Origin: an uncultured Lachnospiraceae bacterium
GTDB lineage: Bacteria > Bacillota > Clostridia > Lachnospirales > Lachnospiraceae
Direction: 5' to 3'
Assembly (NCBI GenBank): GCA_947594335.1
Contig: CANQEC010000152.1
Coordinates: forward strand, 1-6,195
DNA: 6,195 nt
Both the position numbers and the translations under genes were made by a program. Positions 5,888-6,195 of this stretch are shown in pieces. Position 1 is the first letter of the stretch. Every line of letters begins with the position of its first letter. Below the pieces are notes generated by a model. It did not search any database, was not told the DNA's origin, and worked only from the letters and a program-made list of their open reading frames with translations.

Positions 5888-6195
5888 TCACTCATAAAAT
5901 GAGTTCTCTCTGTGACTGCTGTCAATCAGGTTGTTATACTGAAGTATCTCGTATTCGCCAAGCTGCTCCTGATATTGATTCTGTGAGTAATCGCCAAATG
6001 TGCCGGCGGCGTCCCGGATGCCGTTTGCGTTGACAACGGGGAGCTGCTCCCTTAAAGCAGACAGAAACTGCTGATATCCGGTGAGCGGAATGCCCGCGGC
6101 CTCCATCAGGATGCCTCCGAGATAATTTACGCTGATGCCGTCGTAATATTTGTGTTCCAGGCCGTAATTGCTCCAGATGACAAAGGGCACGCGGT
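5888..6195 (-). CDS. LTA synthase-like sulfatase-family protein, C-terminal end (5' part outside window)
   Basis: The frame is open from the right edge to a TGA at 5888-5890, giving 101 complete residues; the start and catalytic domain lie outside. The visible part begins RVPFVIWSNYGLE and continues with NYLGGILMEAAGIPLTGYQQFL, LPVVNANG and YEILQYNNLID. This pattern is typical of the end of the extracellular sulfatase-like domain in LtaS-type lipoteichoic acid synthases, which transfer glycerol phosphate to a growing polymer outside the cell. The nucleophile Thr and metal ligands are not in view, so activity cannot be judged; another phosphoglycerol transferase or alkaline-phosphatase-superfamily enzyme is the main alternative. 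No convincing terminator follows before the lysA promoter. Confidence 0.8.
   Translation of the reverse strand, partial: RVPFVIWSNYGLEHKYYDGISVNYLGGILMEAAGIPLTGYQQFLSALREQLPVVNANGIRDAAGTFGDYSQNQYQEQLGEYEILQYNNLIDSSHRENSFYE

Noticed and set aside
5890..5904. Hairpin ACTCAT-3 nt-ATGAGT at the end of the sulfatase gene as a terminator
   Set aside because: Only 6 AT-rich pairs, it lies mostly inside the coding sequence, and no T-run follows.
1..6195. Mobile elements, CRISPR repeats, toxin-antitoxin or defence genes
   Set aside because: No transposase, integrase, spaced direct repeats or recognisable defence domain was seen on either strand; coding density and gene content look like core chromosome.

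Overview
The window looks like ordinary chromosome from a mid-GC member of the Clostridia, most likely Lachnospiraceae. This is inferred from gene content (a DUF6062-like protein, a Firmicutes-type PolA, an LtaS-type sulfatase end, a clostridial-style LysA), strong GGAG-type ribosome binding sites and near-consensus sigma-A promoters. No mobile element, CRISPR array, integrase or defence gene is visible.

Layout. Positions 1-3219 (minus strand) hold a compact three-gene unit. It starts with a MscS-family mechanosensitive channel carrying an unusual secreted Glu/Thr/Ser-rich N-terminal tail. Next comes a single-pass membrane protein with an anti-sigma-like zinc-finger motif, then polA, which runs off the left edge. 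Gene gaps are 1 and 4 nt, and each downstream ribosome binding site lies inside the last codons of the gene before it. A consensus promoter at 3251-3279 drives the unit.

Positions 3285-4220 (plus strand) hold a divergently transcribed gene for a 253-residue DUF6062-like protein with two copies of a Cys/His motif. Its promoter is back-to-back with the channel promoter, and a perfect 15-bp hairpin lies just after its stop. A tRNA-Leu(CAA) gene on the minus strand (4224-4305) ends 3 bp from the same hairpin, so the hairpin probably terminates transcription from both sides.

Positions 4397-5858 (minus strand) hold lysA (diaminopimelate decarboxylase) with its own promoter and a structured leader of about 157 nt that matches no riboswitch or T-box I recognise. 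Positions 5888-6195 (minus strand) are the C-terminal end of an LTA synthase-like sulfatase, cut by the right edge.

How it fits together: the genes serve housekeeping and envelope roles (DNA repair and replication, osmotic protection, lysine and peptidoglycan precursor synthesis, probable teichoic-acid-type polymer synthesis, one Leu tRNA). The most unusual items are the acidic extracellular tail on the channel, the orphan anti-sigma-like protein co-transcribed with polA, the duplicated Cys/His module of the DUF6062-like protein, and the lysA leader.
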